Assembly: GCA_902826025.1 (NCBI GenBank)
Contig: CADEDH010000005.1
Location: 75,607-139,606, forward strand
Direction of reading: 5' to 3'
Source: an uncultured Actinomycetes bacterium
GTDB taxonomy: Bacteria > Actinomycetota > Acidimicrobiia > Acidimicrobiales > SZUA-35
DNA: 64,000 nt
Of this stretch, positions 1-8,120 are shown in pieces (position 1 is the stretch's first letter; every line of letters begins with the position of its first letter). A program made the translations under genes and the position numbers. Below the pieces are notes generated by a model. That model was not told where the DNA came from. It searched no databases and was given only the letters and a program-made list of their open reading frames with translations.

Positions 1-14
1 GGGCAACAGCCTGG

Positions 15-317
15 CTACATGTTCTTCTCGGAGGCGACCTCGTACATCGTGATCGACCGGCCCGTGATCTTGAGCTCCTTGAGGGCCCGGCCGAAGGTGC
101 GCATGTGGTCGGCCTTCATGTGGGGGCCGAGGGCGGCCTCGTTGTCCCACTTCTCGAACAGGTGGATCACGCCCGGGTCGTTGATGTCGGGGGCGAAGTT
201 GTAGGCCTGGCAGCCCTCTTCCTTGTGGGTCTCGGCCATCATCGCCTTGGCCGCCGTGAGGAAGGCGTCACGGTCTTCGGGCTCGATCTGGAACGTTCCT
301 GCAATCACGACTGTCAT
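15..317 (-). CDS. ABM-family (antibiotic biosynthesis monooxygenase-like) small protein
   Basis: A 100-residue protein matching the ferredoxin-like ABM/YgiN fold. It shows the usual run of an EEGCQAYNF strand, a DINDPGVIHLFEKW strand and a later helix with histidines (GPHMKADH). Members act as small cofactor-free monooxygenases or quinol-handling proteins, usually as dimers; the substrate cannot be read from sequence. I start at the ATG at 317 rather than further upstream because the ABM fold begins there and a TAGGGT box lies 7 nt before it, as in a leaderless transcript. It diverges from the LLM oxidoreductase at 412, so the two may share a regulatory gap, but no functional link is proven. 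Confidence 0.8.
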   Translation of the reverse strand: MTVVIAGTFQIEPEDRDAFLTAAKAMMAETHKEEGCQAYNFAPDINDPGVIHLFEKWDNEAALGPHMKADHMRTFGRALKELKITGRSITMYEVASEKNM

Positions 318-324
318 GAGCCGC

Positions 325-330
325 ACCCTA
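325..330 (-). promoter_or_regulatory. Leaderless -10 box of the ABM gene
   Basis: TAGGGT on the minus strand ends 7 nt before the ATG at 317, so transcription would start at or within a base or two of the start codon. No Shine-Dalgarno sequence is visible. Confidence 0.5.
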
Positions 331-411
331 GTGGCAGGCGGCCCGACGGCTTCAAGTCGGCGGCGGCCCGAGAGTAGGGTCGGATCACAGAAGCAGAAGA
401 GGGGAACCACC

Positions 412-1533
412 ATGAAGTTCGGTCTGCTGTACGAGATGGAGACGCCGCGGCCGTGGCACGACCGCTCGGAGTACAACATCTACTGGGAGGCGCTGGCCCA
501 GATCGAGCTGGCCGACCGCCTCGGGTTCGACCACGTGTGGGAGGTGGAGCACCACTTCCTCGAGGAGTACTCCCACTCGTCGGCCCCCGAGGTGTTCTTC
601 GGCGCCGTGAGCCAGCGCACCCGCAACATCCGCATCTCGCACGGGGTGCGGCTGCTGCCGTTCAAGTTCAACAACCCGATCAAGGTGGCCGAGCAGGCCG
701 CCGTGCTCGACATCTTGTCCAACGGCCGGGTGGACGTGGGCACCGGCCGGTCCACCACAGCGGCCGAGCTCGACGGGTTCGGCATCGATTACGACCGCAC
801 CCGGGCCGAGGTCCGCGAGGCACTCGAGATCCTGGTCAAGGCGTGGACCGACGAGTACCTGGAGCACGACGGCGAGCTGATCCAGATCCCCCGTCGCATG
901 GTGGTGCCCAAGCCCATCCAGAGGCCCCACCCACCGATGTGGATGGCCTGCGTGGCCCCCGACAGCTACGAGATGGCGGCCAACCGGGGCCTGGGGGTGC
1001 TGAGCTTCTCCCTCAACTTCGAGGGGGTGGCCAAGGCCATCGACAAGTTCCGGGTGACGGCGCAGACCCCCAACGACGTGATCCCCAAGATCGTCAACGA
1101 CCAGTTCGGGGCCATGGCCATCGTGCACGTGTGTGAGAACGCCGAGGAGGAGCGGGTGGGCCTGGCCGGGGCCCGCTGGTTCCTGCACCACGTGGCCAAG
1201 CTGTTCGAGCCGTTCATGACGAAGAACGAGCTCTACTCCTACGAGTACCTGCGCCGGGTGTTCGGGCTGGGGGCCGACGCCAACGACCTGTCGGACGCCG
1301 AGATCAAGGAGCACCCGATGGTGGTGGTCGGCAACCCCGACGAGTGCGTGGCCAAGCTCGAGGGCTTCGCCTCCATCGGGGTGGATCAGGTGCTGTGCTT
1401 CAAGCAGTGCGGGGCCATCCCCCACGCCAACATCATGCGCTCGCTCCAGCGCATGGGCACCTACATCCTGCCCTACTTCAACCCGGGCAAGCTGGCGGCG
1501 GTGGACACGCTGCCCACCGGCGTCGTGGACTGA
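412..1533 (+). CDS. LLM class flavin-dependent oxidoreductase (bacterial luciferase-like)
   Basis: A 373-residue TIM-barrel protein of the bacterial luciferase-like monooxygenase family. It has the N-terminal strand KFGLLYEMETP, the EVEHHF motif near residue 45, and a central segment typical of the flavin site (NPIKVAEQAAVLDILSNGRVDVGTGR). Such enzymes use FMNH2 or F420 to oxidise or reduce small organics; which cofactor is used here is unknown. The start at 412 follows a purine-rich AGAAGAGGGG ribosome site. The last codons and stop lie in the first copy of a three-fold 24-bp repeat, so the C-terminus has been exposed to repeat slippage. The neighbouring ABM gene is divergent. Confidence 0.85.
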   Translation: MKFGLLYEMETPRPWHDRSEYNIYWEALAQIELADRLGFDHVWEVEHHFLEEYSHSSAPEVFFGAVSQRTRNIRISHGVRLLPFKFNNPIKVAEQAAVLDILSNGRVDVGTGRSTTAAELDGFGIDYDRTRAEVREALEILVKAWTDEYLEHDGELIQIPRRMVVPKPIQRPHPPMWMACVAPDSYEMAANRGLGVLSFSLNFEGVAKAIDKFRVTAQTPNDVIPKIVNDQFGAMAIVHVCENAEEERVGLAGARWFLHHVAKLFEPFMTKNELYSYEYLRRVFGLGADANDLSDAEIKEHPMVVVGNPDECVAKLEGFASIGVDQVLCFKQCGAIPHANIMRSLQRMGTYILPYFNPGKLAAVDTLPTGVVD

Positions 1534-1581
1534 CTGCCCACCGGCGTCGTGGACTGACTGCCCACCGGCGTCGTGGACTAG
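1510..1581 (+). repeat. Three tandem 24-bp copies spanning a stop codon
   Basis: The 24-bp unit beginning CTGCCCACCGGCGTCG occurs at 1510-1533, 1534-1557 and 1558-1581. The first two copies end in TGA and the third in TAG. Copy 1 encodes the C-terminal LPTGVVD plus the stop of the LLM gene; copies 2 and 3 are untranslated duplicates. This looks like recent replication slippage. Confidence 0.95.
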
Positions 1582-1588
1582 GCGCAGC

Positions 1589-3544
1589 CTAGGCGGCCGG
1601 TGGGTGGGGCCCCACCGGCGATGGGGGAGGCGGCCGAAGGACGCCGTCGGGGGCGCAGCCCCCGCAGGACACAGCCGGTGTGTATCGGTGGCGGGGTAGG
1701 GCCAGCACCTCGGCCAGGGGTCGGGGTCGGGCGAAGTGGTAGCCCTGGCCGTAGAGAATGCCGGCCTCGGCAACCAGGGCCGCCACCTCCGCCGACTCGA
1801 TCCCTTCGGCCACCACCCGGTAGCCGAGCTGGTGGCCGAGGCCGGCCACGCACTCCAGAACGGGCCGGGCCCGCTGGCTGGTCGACAATCGGAGGGCCAG
1901 CTCCGGCGCCGTCTTGAGGTAGGTACAGGGGAGCTGGTCGGCCAGGGCCAACGACGAAGCGCCGACACCGAAGTCGTCGATGGCCATGGCCGCCCCCAGG
2001 GCCTCGATCCGGCCGGCCTCGGCCGCCGCCCGGGTGATGTCGGTCATCACCTGGGACTCGGTGATCTCCACGATGAGACGGTCGGCCGACGCCCCCGTCC
2101 GCTCCAGCACCTCGCACAGGTCGTGGTAGAGATGGCCCGACAGGAGATGGTTGGGGGTGACGTTCACCCCGAAGCGGAGCCCGCTGGCCAGCGCCGCCTC
2201 CGCCGCCTGGGCCAGCATGGCCCGGCCCAGCGCCCGGTCGTGGCCATAGTGCTCGGTCAGGGGGATGAACAGGTCTGGCGAGATCACGGTGCCGTCGGGC
2301 CGGACCCAACGGGCCAACAGCTCGTAGCCTCGGCATTCGCCGCTGGCCAGGGTGACGGCGGGCTGGGCGTAGGCCACGATCTCGCCTCGCTCGATGGCGC
2401 CCGGCAGCTCCCGGGCCAGTGCCAGCTGGCCTCGGCGGCGGTCGGCCTGGCCCAGCTGGTAGTGCTGGGCGGCCCGGCCCCCACTGCCTTTGGCGGCGTA
2501 CATGGCCAGATCGGCCCGGCTCAGGATCTCCTCGGTGCTCACCGCCTCGCCGCTCTCGGCGATCCCCACCGACGCCGTGACCCGCACCGGGGGCTCGTCG
2601 CCGATCGGCTCGCCCAGGGCGGCGATCACCCGCTCGGCCACGGCGTCGGCCCGGGAGGTGTCGAGCCCGCCGGGCAGGGCCACCACGAACTCGTCGCCTC
2701 CCAGGCGGCCCACCACATCGCCCGAGCGCACGAGCTGCTGTAGGCGGTCGGCCACGGTCACCAGCACCTCGTCGCCCCGGGCGTGGCCCAGACCGTCGTT
2801 CACGTCCTTGAACCCGTCGAGGTCGATGAACAGCATCGTGATCGCGCCGTGGCGTTCGAGCAGGGCGTCGGCGGCGTCGACTACGGCGCCCCGGTTGAGC
2901 AGCCCGGTGAGCGAGTCGGTGGAGGCCTGGACGGCCAGCTCGTCGGCCAGCACCGTGGAGCGGACCCGGGCGTCGACCGTGCGGGCAAGGATCAGGTGGA
3001 CCACGGTCTGGTACGACATGCCAGCCACCATCGCGGCCACCCCTACCAGAGCGGCCGCCGGCGACGAGCGGGCCAGCATCACCGTGATGTACAGCGACCA
3101 CTGGCCGACCAGGTAGAACCGGCCGGCCAGGAGCGATCCGGCGAAGGAGATGGCGGCCGTGGCCGAAGCGGCCACCATGAACGCCAGCAGCAGCATGTCG
3201 ACGCCGAACCGGTCCTGGGTGGTGCGGTCGATGAGCACGAACGACGCCCAGATCACGCCGTTCAGACCGCTGATGAGGGCGTAGGCCCGTTCCCACCGCA
3301 CGATCGCCCGATTCGACGTCGACCACCAGCGGCTGTGGCCGGCGATCCCGAGGCCGTGGAGCACGGCCCCGGCCCACACCGCACCCGCCCACCACCAGGT
3401 CTGACCCGGGTCGAGGTACATCCCGGCCAGCAGGCGGAACAGCAGGGGCACGGCCACCAGCGCCCCCAGGTTGAACCAACCCATGGGCACCAGCGCCTCG
3501 AGCAGGAGGCGCTGGCGGAGCTGATTGCAGCCCGGTTCGGTCAC
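1589..3544 (-). CDS. Membrane GGDEF-EAL protein (cyclic di-GMP synthesis/degradation)
   Basis: A 651-residue protein with about six hydrophobic segments in residues 20-185, then a GGDEF domain (about 210-370) and an EAL domain (about 375-625). The GGDEF motif (GRLGGDEF) is intact and has an RSGD inhibitory I-site five residues before it. The EAL side keeps E-x-L-x-R (ELLAR), NVTPNHL, EITES, IDDFGVG, the lysine of YLKT, VAEGIES and QGYHF. Both activities are therefore plausible; the Asp usually after that lysine (LKID) is replaced. It would raise or lower cyclic di-GMP from the membrane. Start is GTG at 3544; an ATG 21 codons later is an alternative. It stands alone, convergent with the LLM gene. 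Confidence 0.88.
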   Translation of the reverse strand: MTEPGCNQLRQRLLLEALVPMGWFNLGALVAVPLLFRLLAGMYLDPGQTWWWAGAVWAGAVLHGLGIAGHSRWWSTSNRAIVRWERAYALISGLNGVIWASFVLIDRTTQDRFGVDMLLLAFMVAASATAAISFAGSLLAGRFYLVGQWSLYITVMLARSSPAAALVGVAAMVAGMSYQTVVHLILARTVDARVRSTVLADELAVQASTDSLTGLLNRGAVVDAADALLERHGAITMLFIDLDGFKDVNDGLGHARGDEVLVTVADRLQQLVRSGDVVGRLGGDEFVVALPGGLDTSRADAVAERVIAALGEPIGDEPPVRVTASVGIAESGEAVSTEEILSRADLAMYAAKGSGGRAAQHYQLGQADRRRGQLALARELPGAIERGEIVAYAQPAVTLASGECRGYELLARWVRPDGTVISPDLFIPLTEHYGHDRALGRAMLAQAAEAALASGLRFGVNVTPNHLLSGHLYHDLCEVLERTGASADRLIVEITESQVMTDITRAAAEAGRIEALGAAMAIDDFGVGASSLALADQLPCTYLKTAPELALRLSTSQRARPVLECVAGLGHQLGYRVVAEGIESAEVAALVAEAGILYGQGYHFARPRPLAEVLALPRHRYTPAVSCGGCAPDGVLRPPPPSPVGPHPPAA

Positions 3545-3607
3545 ACGATGGAGTATCGAGCGGCCGATCCTGGGGCTTGAGAACTACACCGTGATCAGTA
3601 GCGCCGG

Positions 3608-4621
3608 CTAGGGCACCGGGGCTGGGATCTCGCCCGAGCCCCGGGGAATGAGCCGGGTGGGCACCACATGGCTGACTGTTGGCGACCGGTCGCCGTCGAG
3701 GCGGCGCAGCAGCACCTCGGCCGCCACCTGGCCGATCCGGGCCGGGTCCTGGGCGATCACGGTGATGCCGGGCTCGAGCAGATCGGCGAGGAGGATGTCG
3801 TCGAAGCCGACCAGGGCCACGGCCCGGTGGCGGCCGGCCCGCCGCAGGGCCCGCAGGGCGCCGATGGTGAGGAAGTTCTGGGCCGAGAACACGGCCGTGG
3901 GCGGCTCGGACCGCCCCAGCAGCTCGGTGGTCACGGCCTCGGCCGCCTCCATGCCGTGCAGGTCGAGACGCACCAGGGCCTCGTCAACACCGATCCCCTG
4001 GGCCGCCAGCTCCTCCCGGTAGCCCTGGTGGCGCTGGTGGGCGGTGGAGATCGACTGCAGATCGCCCAGGTAGGCGATGCGGCGGTGACCGTGGGCGATC
4101 AGATGGCGAACCCCCAGGCGGGTGCCGGCCACGTTGTCGGCCACCACGGCATCGGCGTCGAGGAAGGCGGGGGGCCGGTCCACGAACACGATCGGGGTCC
4201 CGGCCCGACGCTCGGTGAGCAGGTAGCTGTGGTCGGCGCCGGCCGGCATGATCACCAGTGCGTCGACCCGGCGGCCGGTGAGGGCCGACACCAGGATCCG
4301 CTCCCGTGCGTCGTCGTTGTCGCAGCTCCCGGCGAGCACCATCATGCGCCGGGTGCGGACCACATCTTCCACCGCCCGCAGGACGGCGGCGGAGTAGGGG
4401 TTGGCCAGATCTTCCAGCACCATGCCGATGGTGGCCGACCGGCGGTGGGTGCGGCGCAGCTCGCTGGCGGCGAAGTCCTGCCGGTAGTCGAGGCGCTCCA
4501 CCGCCCGCGCCACCCGCCGGGCCGTGTCGGCCGACACCCCGGCCTCGCCGTTGATCACCCGGCTCACGGTCTTGATACTCACCCCGGCCAGCGCCGCCAC
4601 TTCGCGCATCGTGGCCCGCAC
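3608..4621 (-). CDS. LacI-family transcriptional repressor
   Basis: A repressor with an N-terminal helix-turn-helix (MREVAALAGVSIKTVSRVIN) and a periplasmic-binding-protein-like effector domain that begins near TIGMVLEDLANPYS. It is divergent from a sugar ABC importer whose promoter holds two CG-centred palindromes of the LacI-operator type, so it most likely represses that importer until a sugar binds. The start is uncertain: GTG at 4621 gives the usual short lead to the helix-turn-helix, ATG at 4609 is next, and the frame stays open to a TTG at 4759. None has a convincing ribosome site. A degenerate copy of the operator core lies at 4680-4691, so autoregulation is possible. Confidence 0.88.
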   Translation of the reverse strand: MRATMREVAALAGVSIKTVSRVINGEAGVSADTARRVARAVERLDYRQDFAASELRRTHRRSATIGMVLEDLANPYSAAVLRAVEDVVRTRRMMVLAGSCDNDDARERILVSALTGRRVDALVIMPAGADHSYLLTERRAGTPIVFVDRPPAFLDADAVVADNVAGTRLGVRHLIAHGHRRIAYLGDLQSISTAHQRHQGYREELAAQGIGVDEALVRLDLHGMEAAEAVTTELLGRSEPPTAVFSAQNFLTIGALRALRRAGRHRAVALVGFDDILLADLLEPGITVIAQDPARIGQVAAEVLLRRLDGDRSPTVSHVVPTRLIPRGSGEIPAPVP

Positions 4622-4679
4622 GGCGGCGCGGTCGGTGGACGGCGCCGTGGAGTCGGTGGGAGGTGGGAGCGGTGGAGAC

Positions 4680-4691
4680 GTCAACGTTGCC
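4680..4691. promoter_or_regulatory. Degenerate operator-like site near the repressor 5' end
   Basis: GTCAACGTTGCC matches 10 of 12 bases of the operator core GACAACGTTGTC found twice in front of the ABC importer. It lies just upstream of the likely lacI-type start, suggesting weak autoregulation or a looping site. Confidence 0.35.
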
Positions 4692-4819
4692 AAAGCTGCC
4701 GGCGGTGGGTCGCCGACAACCGTACCGACATCGGCCACCACCTTCAATGCAGGAACCAACGTGAGAAAATGCTCGTGAACGAAGCATGACGATGCGGTTA
4801 CGAAGACCCTACCGGGGAC

Positions 4820-4848
4820 TTGCCTGTGACCGGTGTCCTACTTATGCT
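4820..4848 (+). promoter_or_regulatory. Promoter of the sugar ABC importer
   Basis: TTGCCT at 4820-4825 and TATGCT at 4843-4848 are separated by 17 bp, a good fit to a housekeeping promoter. The expected transcription start falls inside the first operator, so repressor binding would block initiation directly. Confidence 0.6.
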
Positions 4849-4861
4849 GACAACGTTGTCA
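4848..4861. promoter_or_regulatory. LacI-type operator O1
   Basis: TGACAACGTTGTCA is a perfect 14-bp palindrome centred on CG, the classic LacI/GalR-family shape. It abuts the -10 box at 4843-4848. Confidence 0.7.
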
Positions 4862-4866
4862 AGACC

Positions 4867-4878
4867 GACAACGTTGTC
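4867..4878. promoter_or_regulatory. LacI-type operator O2
   Basis: GACAACGTTGTC repeats the core of O1 with its centre 18 bp further downstream. Two half-overlapping-face sites this close suggest cooperative or double-dimer binding over the transcription start. Confidence 0.65.
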
Positions 4879-4921
4879 AGGTGCCCGGTCCGACCGGACG
4901 CCGAGGGAGAAGGACACCCAT

Positions 4922-6097
4922 ATGCGCACCACCCGTTTCCGTCGCCTCCAGGTGGCGGCAGGCCTGCTGCTGGCCGGGTCGCTGACCGCAGCGGCCTGCG
5001 GCAGCTCCACTGACGACACCGAGACCTCGACCTCGGCGGGCTCGGGCGGCTCCACCGCCAGCTCCGAGGCGTCCACCGCTGCTTCCGGCGGCGGGTCGAG
5101 CTCGTCGTCGGGCGACGAGGTCGGCGTCTCGCTGATCCTGAAGAACACCACCAACCAGTTCTTCGTCTCGATGCAGAAGTCGGCCGAGGCCGAGGCCGAC
5201 AAGATCGGCGTGGAGCTCACCGTGGCCGCCGGCAAGGAAGACGGCGACACCGCCTCCCAGATCACCGCCATCGAGAACGCCGTGTCCAAGGGCGACCAGG
5301 GCATCCTCATCACCCCCAACGGCGACGCCGTGGTGCCCGCCATCAAGAAGGCCCGCGACGCCGGCCTGCTGGTGATCGCCCTCGACACCCCGCCCAACCC
5401 GGCCGACAGCGTCGACATCACCTTCGCCACCGACAACTACCTGGCCGGCCAGCTCATCGGCCAATGGGCCGCCGCCCAGCTCGACGGCAAGAAGGCCACG
5501 ATCGCCATGCTCGACCTGTTCAACGACAAGGTCGTCTCGGTCGACACCCGCCGTGACCAGGGCTTCCTCAACGGCATGGGCATCATCGAGAAGGAGGACC
5601 CGTCGGGCAACGGCAAGGAGCCGGCCACCGGCAAGTACACCGGCGGCAAGGGCGGCGACTACGAGGTCGTCTGCCACGAGCCGACCAAGGGCTCGGCCGA
5701 CGGCGGCAAGACGGCCATGGAGACCTGCCTGTCGAAGAACCCCGACGTCAACGTCGTCTACACGATCAACGAGCCGGCCGCTCAGGGCGCCGACGGCGTG
5801 CTGAAGAGCGAGGGCAAGGAAGGCGTGATCATCGTGTCGGTCGACGGTGGCTGCAAGCCCGGCCTCGAGCTGGTGGCGTCGGGCGTGATCGGCGCCACGG
5901 CCCAGCAGTACCCGGGCAAGATGGCCACCCTCGGCATGCAGGCCATCAAGGACCTGGCCGCCGGCAAGCCGAAGCCCGCCGTCACCCCCGGCCTCGACTT
6001 CTTCAACACCGGCGTGGCGCTGGTGACCGACACCAAGGCCGACGGCGTGGAGTCGATCTCGGTGGCCGACGGCCAGAAGATCTGCTGGGGCGCCTGA
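4922..6097 (+). CDS. Sugar ABC transporter substrate-binding lipoprotein (FrcB/RbsB type)
   Basis: A 391-residue binding protein that captures a sugar outside the membrane for the permease and ATPase encoded next. The lipoprotein signal ends at Cys26 (SLTAAACGSS), followed by a Ser/Thr-rich tether to about residue 60. The periplasmic-binding domain begins with VGVSLILKNTTNQFF and includes ILITPNGDAVVPAIKKA and TFATDNYLAGQL. Overall the sequence is closest to fructose-binding FrcB among families I know; ribose or another pentose/hexose is possible. The start follows a GGGAGAAGGA ribosome site. Expression is likely controlled by the divergent LacI protein. A hairpin after the gene probably reduces read-through so that the binding protein is made in excess. 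Confidence 0.88.
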   Translation: MRTTRFRRLQVAAGLLLAGSLTAAACGSSTDDTETSTSAGSGGSTASSEASTAASGGGSSSSSGDEVGVSLILKNTTNQFFVSMQKSAEAEADKIGVELTVAAGKEDGDTASQITAIENAVSKGDQGILITPNGDAVVPAIKKARDAGLLVIALDTPPNPADSVDITFATDNYLAGQLIGQWAAAQLDGKKATIAMLDLFNDKVVSVDTRRDQGFLNGMGIIEKEDPSGNGKEPATGKYTGGKGGDYEVVCHEPTKGSADGGKTAMETCLSKNPDVNVVYTINEPAAQGADGVLKSEGKEGVIIVSVDGGCKPGLELVASGVIGATAQQYPGKMATLGMQAIKDLAAGKPKPAVTPGLDFFNTGVALVTDTKADGVESISVADGQKICWGA

Positions 6098-6112
6098 TCG
6101 CTCCCTAGTTTC

Positions 6113-6150
6113 GAGGGGTCGTCCCGCAGGGCGAAGCGGGGCGGCCCCTC
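6113..6150 (+). terminator. Hairpin between binding-protein and permease genes
   Basis: Two 15-nt arms starting GAGGGGTCG and ending GGCCCCTC pair with only two G-U/mismatch positions around an 8-nt loop, followed by TTGTTGTT. It is a good intrinsic terminator or attenuator. In an operon it would set the binding protein above the membrane components. Confidence 0.6.
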
Positions 6151-6220
6151 TTGTTGTTCCCGGGCACCCGGGAACGCAGCATGATCAGTTGACGCAAGCA
6201 GAGGGGACAGGGAGGAAGCG

Positions 6221-7288
6221 ATGGCAGTCGACGTCGTCGCGGCGGACGATACCGACGATCAGGAGATCGCGGCCGACGCCGGACAGGAACAGGGGCGGGG
6301 AAACCTCGTCTCGAGCATTCAGAGTGTGTTGCACCGGTACCCGGCGCTCAGCCCGGCCCTGGTGCTGCTGGCGGCCTACGTGGTCTTCACCTTCCTGGGC
6401 GACGGGCGCTTCGCCCGCCTCGACACGACCGGCCGCATGCTGCAGCAGACGGCGGTGGTGGGCGTGCTGGCCATCGGCCAGACGATCATCGTGCTCACCG
6501 CCGGCATCGACCTGTCGATCGGCGTGATCGCCATCTTCTCCCACCTGTTCATGGCCCGGCTGGCCATGAACAACGGGTGGCCCTCGATACTGGCCCTGCT
6601 GGCCGGGTTCGTGGCCGCCACCCTGTTCGGCACGCTCAACGGGGCCCTGGTGTCGAAGGTGAAGCTGCCGCCGTTCATCGTGACGCTGGGGACACTGAAC
6701 ATCTTCGTGGCCCTGGGCCTGATCTACAGCCAGGCCCGGGAGATCTCGGGCGACGACCTGCGGGGCTCGGGCAACGGCCTGCTGGTGTGGACGGGCAAGA
6801 CGATCTCGTTCGGCTCGCTGCGGATCACCACCGGCGTGCTGATGGTGGTGGTGCTGTACGCCGTGTTCGCCTATGTGCTGTCGAACACGGCCTGGGGTCG
6901 TCACATCTATGCCGTGGGCGACGACGCCGACGCCGCCGCCCTGGCCGGCATCGACGTGAACCGGGTGAAGCTCAGCGCCTATGCCGTGGCCGGTCTGATC
7001 TACGGCATCGGCGGGTGGATCCTTCTGGGCCGGGCCGACACGGCCAGCACCAACAACGCCGGGGGGGCCAACCTCGACACGATCACCGCCGTGGTGATCG
7101 GGGGCACCAGCCTGTTCGGCGGGCGGGGCCTGATCTGGGGCACCCTGTTGGGGGCCCTCATCGTGACCGTCTACAACACCGGGCTGTCGCTGGCCGGCGT
7201 GAACCAGGATTACCGGACGCTGGCCATCGGCATCCTCGTGATCGTGGCCGTTGCCATCGACCAGTGGATCAGGAAGGCCCGCAAGTGA
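6221..7288 (+). CDS. Sugar ABC transporter permease (FrcC/RbsC type)
   Basis: A 355-residue integral membrane permease of the BPD_transp_2 family. After a charged N-terminal stretch it has around ten hydrophobic segments and the family signature LTAGIDLSIGVIAIFSHL near residue 95, plus the late VIGGTSLFGGRGLIWGTLLGAL segment. It forms the channel of the importer with the preceding lipoprotein and the following ATPase. A GGGAGGAAG ribosome site precedes the ATG. Its stop overlaps the GTG start of the ATPase gene, so the two are translationally coupled. Confidence 0.9.
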   Translation: MAVDVVAADDTDDQEIAADAGQEQGRGNLVSSIQSVLHRYPALSPALVLLAAYVVFTFLGDGRFARLDTTGRMLQQTAVVGVLAIGQTIIVLTAGIDLSIGVIAIFSHLFMARLAMNNGWPSILALLAGFVAATLFGTLNGALVSKVKLPPFIVTLGTLNIFVALGLIYSQAREISGDDLRGSGNGLLVWTGKTISFGSLRITTGVLMVVVLYAVFAYVLSNTAWGRHIYAVGDDADAAALAGIDVNRVKLSAYAVAGLIYGIGGWILLGRADTASTNNAGGANLDTITAVVIGGTSLFGGRGLIWGTLLGALIVTVYNTGLSLAGVNQDYRTLAIGILVIVAVAIDQWIRKARK

Positions 7289-8073
7289 GCGCCGCTGACA
7301 CCCCCGCTGCCCCCATCCTCACCGCTCAGGGCCTGGTCAAGCGGTTCGGCCGGGTGGTGGCCCTGTCGGGCGCCGACCTCGAGCTCTACCCGGGCGAGGT
7401 GCTGGCCGTCATCGGCGACAATGGCGCCGGCAAGTCGTCGCTGATCAAGTGCCTGTCGGGGGCCATGATGCCCGACGAGGGCGTGATCGAGCTCGACGGC
7501 CAGGCTGTCCACTTCCGCCGGCCCCAGGACGCCCGGGCCGCCGGGATCGAGACCGTGTACCAGACGCTGGCCGTGGCCCCGGCGCTCGACATCGCCGCCA
7601 ACATGTTCCTCGGACGGGAGAAGCGGCGCCCCGGGCCGCTGGGCTCGATCCTACGGATGATCGACAAGCCGGGGATGCGGCGCTCGGCCCAGGAGGCGGT
7701 GCAGAAGCTCGGCATCGCCACCATCCAGAACATGAATCAGGCAGTGGAAACGCTGTCGGGCGGGCAGCGCCAGGCGGTGGCGGTGGCCCGGGCGGCGGCG
7801 TTCGGGTCGAAGGTGGTGATTCTCGACGAGCCGACTGCGGCGCTGGGCGTGAAGGAGTCGGGTCTGGTGCTGCAGATGATCCGGGACCTGCGGGAGAACG
7901 GGCTGCCCGTGATCCTGATCAGCCACAACATGCCTCACGTGTTCGAGGTGGCGGACCGGATCCATGTCCAGCGGCTGGGCCGCCGGGTGGCCGTGATCAA
8001 GCCCGACGAGTATTCGATGTCGGATGCGGTGGCCATCATGACCGGCGCCGCCACCGTCGCCGGCGGGGCGTAG
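7285..8073 (+). CDS. Sugar ABC transporter ATP-binding protein (FrcA type)
   Basis: A 262-residue single-domain ATPase that powers the sugar importer. Walker A is GDNGAGKSS (about residues 44-52), the signature is LSGGQRQAVAVARA, and Walker B is VVILDEPTAALG; the switch histidine follows in LISHNM. It is half the length of RbsA/XylG-type double ATPases and matches FrcA-like proteins, so it would act as a homodimer. The GTG start overlaps the permease stop by 4 nt (GTGA). Confidence 0.9.
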   Translation: MSAADTPAAPILTAQGLVKRFGRVVALSGADLELYPGEVLAVIGDNGAGKSSLIKCLSGAMMPDEGVIELDGQAVHFRRPQDARAAGIETVYQTLAVAPALDIAANMFLGREKRRPGPLGSILRMIDKPGMRRSAQEAVQKLGIATIQNMNQAVETLSGGQRQAVAVARAAAFGSKVVILDEPTAALGVKESGLVLQMIRDLRENGLPVILISHNMPHVFEVADRIHVQRLGRRVAVIKPDEYSMSDAVAIMTGAATVAGGA

Positions 8074-8083
8074 CCTCCCCCCG

Positions 8084-8101
8084 GATTTCCCGCGGGAAAT
8101 C
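8084..8101. terminator. 18-bp perfect palindrome after the ABC operon
   Basis: GATTTCCCGCGGGAAATC is fully self-complementary and sits between the ATPase gene and the next gene, 7 bp before a -10-like TAGAAC. No T-run follows, so it may be an operator for the downstream gene instead of, or as well as, a terminator. Confidence 0.45.
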
Positions 8102-8108
8102 GATGGGC

Positions 8109-8114
8109 TAGAAC
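8109..8114 (+). promoter_or_regulatory. Leaderless -10 box of the SCO6745-type gene
   Basis: TAGAAC ends 6 nt before the ATG at 8121, with no ribosome site between. Confidence 0.5.
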
Positions 8115-8120
8115 TCGACG

